Source: Patescibacteria group bacterium (GTDB taxonomy: Bacteria > Patescibacteriota > Minisyncoccia > Phycocordibacterales > PALSA-1337). Taken from it: a DNA stretch of 5,262 nucleotides. Positions 4,641-5,262 of this stretch are shown here, in pieces; position 1 is the first letter of the stretch; the number at the start of each line of letters is the position of its first letter. The notes beneath the pieces are model-generated. The model saw only the letters and a list, made by a program, of their open reading frames with translations. It was not told where the DNA came from and did no database searches. The position numbers and the translations under genes are program-made. Where the stretch lies: the NCBI GenBank assembly GCA_023487965.1, contig JAMDBV010000049.1, forward strand, positions 1 through 5,262. Direction: 5' to 3'.

Positions 4641-5262
4641 ATGGCCAAGAAAACATTCTGGCAGAAATTACCGAAACCTTTTTTTGCATTGGCGCCGATG
4701 GCCAATGTGACCGATTTCGCATTCCGGCAAATGTTCGCAAAATACGGCAAGCCGGACATTCTCTGGACCGAATTCGTATCAGCGGACGGACTATTGTCGG
4801 CAGGGTATAGGAAATTGCTCATTGATCTCAAATTTTCTCCGAAAGAAAGGCCGATCGTGGCGCAAGTATTTACTGGCAAAACAGAAGTGATGGAGAAGGC
4901 GGTGGCGAAATTGGCGAAGATGGGTTTTGACGGCATCGATATCAATATGGGTTGTCCGGATCGCGCGGTGGAGAAACAAGGTGGCGGCGCATCATTGACG
5001 AAGGATCCCAAAAAGGCAATTGCGCTGATCGAAGCGGCGCGTCGGGGTGCGGGTAAAGTGCCGGTTTCGGTGAAGACTCGTCTCGGCTATAACAAGATAG
5101 ACCTGGAATGGATACGTGCGCTCCTAGAAATGCATTTGCCGGCATTGACGATACATATGCGCACGAGGAAGGAAATGTCGGATGTGCCGGCACATTGGGA
5201 AATAATGCCGGAAATCATAAAGATGCGTGATCAGATATCGCCAGAGATCAATGAGCAATTTC
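4641..5262 (+). CDS. dus: tRNA-dihydrouridine synthase (Dus), N-terminal 207 residues; cut by the window end
   Basis: Dus enzymes use FMN and NADPH to reduce uridines in the tRNA D-loop. The visible part is most of the TIM-barrel catalytic domain. It has ALAPMANVTDFAFR (16-29, FMN-binding start of the barrel), TEFVSADGL (43-51), QVFTG (75-79), DINMGCP with the catalytic acid Cys105 (100-106), GGGASL (114-119), VKTRLGY (144-150) and the histidine of IHMRTR (His172). HMRT replaces the more usual HGRT, while the histidine and arginine are kept. The start at 4641 gives the normal short lead before the APM motif. There is no ribosome binding site; a 15-bp palindrome ends one base upstream. About 100-140 residues, including the C-terminal helical tRNA-binding domain, should lie beyond the window. 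It is separated by 100 bases from the carboxypeptidase gene and probably has its own promoter. Confidence 0.93.
   Translation, partial: MAKKTFWQKLPKPFFALAPMANVTDFAFRQMFAKYGKPDILWTEFVSADGLLSAGYRKLLIDLKFSPKERPIVAQVFTGKTEVMEKAVAKLAKMGFDGIDINMGCPDRAVEKQGGGASLTKDPKKAIALIEAARRGAGKVPVSVKTRLGYNKIDLEWIRALLEMHLPALTIHMRTRKEMSDVPAHWEIMPEIIKMRDQISPEINEQF

Overview
This window is ordinary-looking bacterial chromosome with tightly packed housekeeping genes and very short intergenic gaps. The standard genetic code fits: TGA is used as a stop in dprA and ftsQ. Several traits resemble what I recall from Candidate Phyla Radiation genomes (Patescibacteria, most likely Parcubacteria). These are a DprA without the N-terminal SAM/HhH domain, a SerRS with altered class II motifs 2 and 3, an FtsQ-like POTRA protein with a cysteine pair, a D,D-carboxypeptidase with KNG in place of KTG, and the N-terminal sequence of the dihydrouridine synthase. 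The lineage call is an inference from remembered families, not a search result.

Layout. (1) Positions 2-277, plus strand: the 3' end of a cysteine desulfurase gene. (2) Positions 269-1147, minus strand: dprA, which converges on the desulfurase gene and overlaps its last 9 bases. (3) Positions 1148-1364: the only sizeable non-coding region, between divergent dprA and serS. It is AT-rich on the dprA side, with a leaderless-type promoter and a cluster of DnaA-box-like sites (one a perfect TTATCCACA). Next comes a perfect 21-bp GC-rich inverted repeat, a smaller inverted repeat, and the serS promoter. (4) Positions 1365-4540, plus strand: serS, ftsQ and a D-alanyl-D-alanine carboxypeptidase gene, separated by 1 and 19 bases. 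(5) Positions 4541-4640: a short gap with degenerate CAAAGT-type repeats and a perfect 15-bp palindrome. (6) From 4641 to the window edge, plus strand: a tRNA-dihydrouridine synthase gene, truncated by the window.

How the genes relate. SerRS charges tRNA-Ser and Dus modifies tRNA D-loops. Cysteine desulfurase supplies sulfur for Fe-S clusters and tRNA thiolation. The FtsQ-like protein and the carboxypeptidase act at the membrane on septum formation and peptidoglycan trimming. DprA loads RecA on incoming single-stranded DNA. No defence system, CRISPR array, transposase, tRNA or rRNA gene was seen.

The most interesting signals are non-coding. There is a recurring geometry in which a -10-like hexamer lies exactly six bases before the ATG of dprA, serS and the carboxypeptidase gene, and more weakly of dus. 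This suggests leaderless mRNAs, whereas operon-internal ftsQ has a Shine-Dalgarno-like GAAAGG. The 21-bp hairpin, the DnaA boxes and the palindrome touching the dus start are the other signals.
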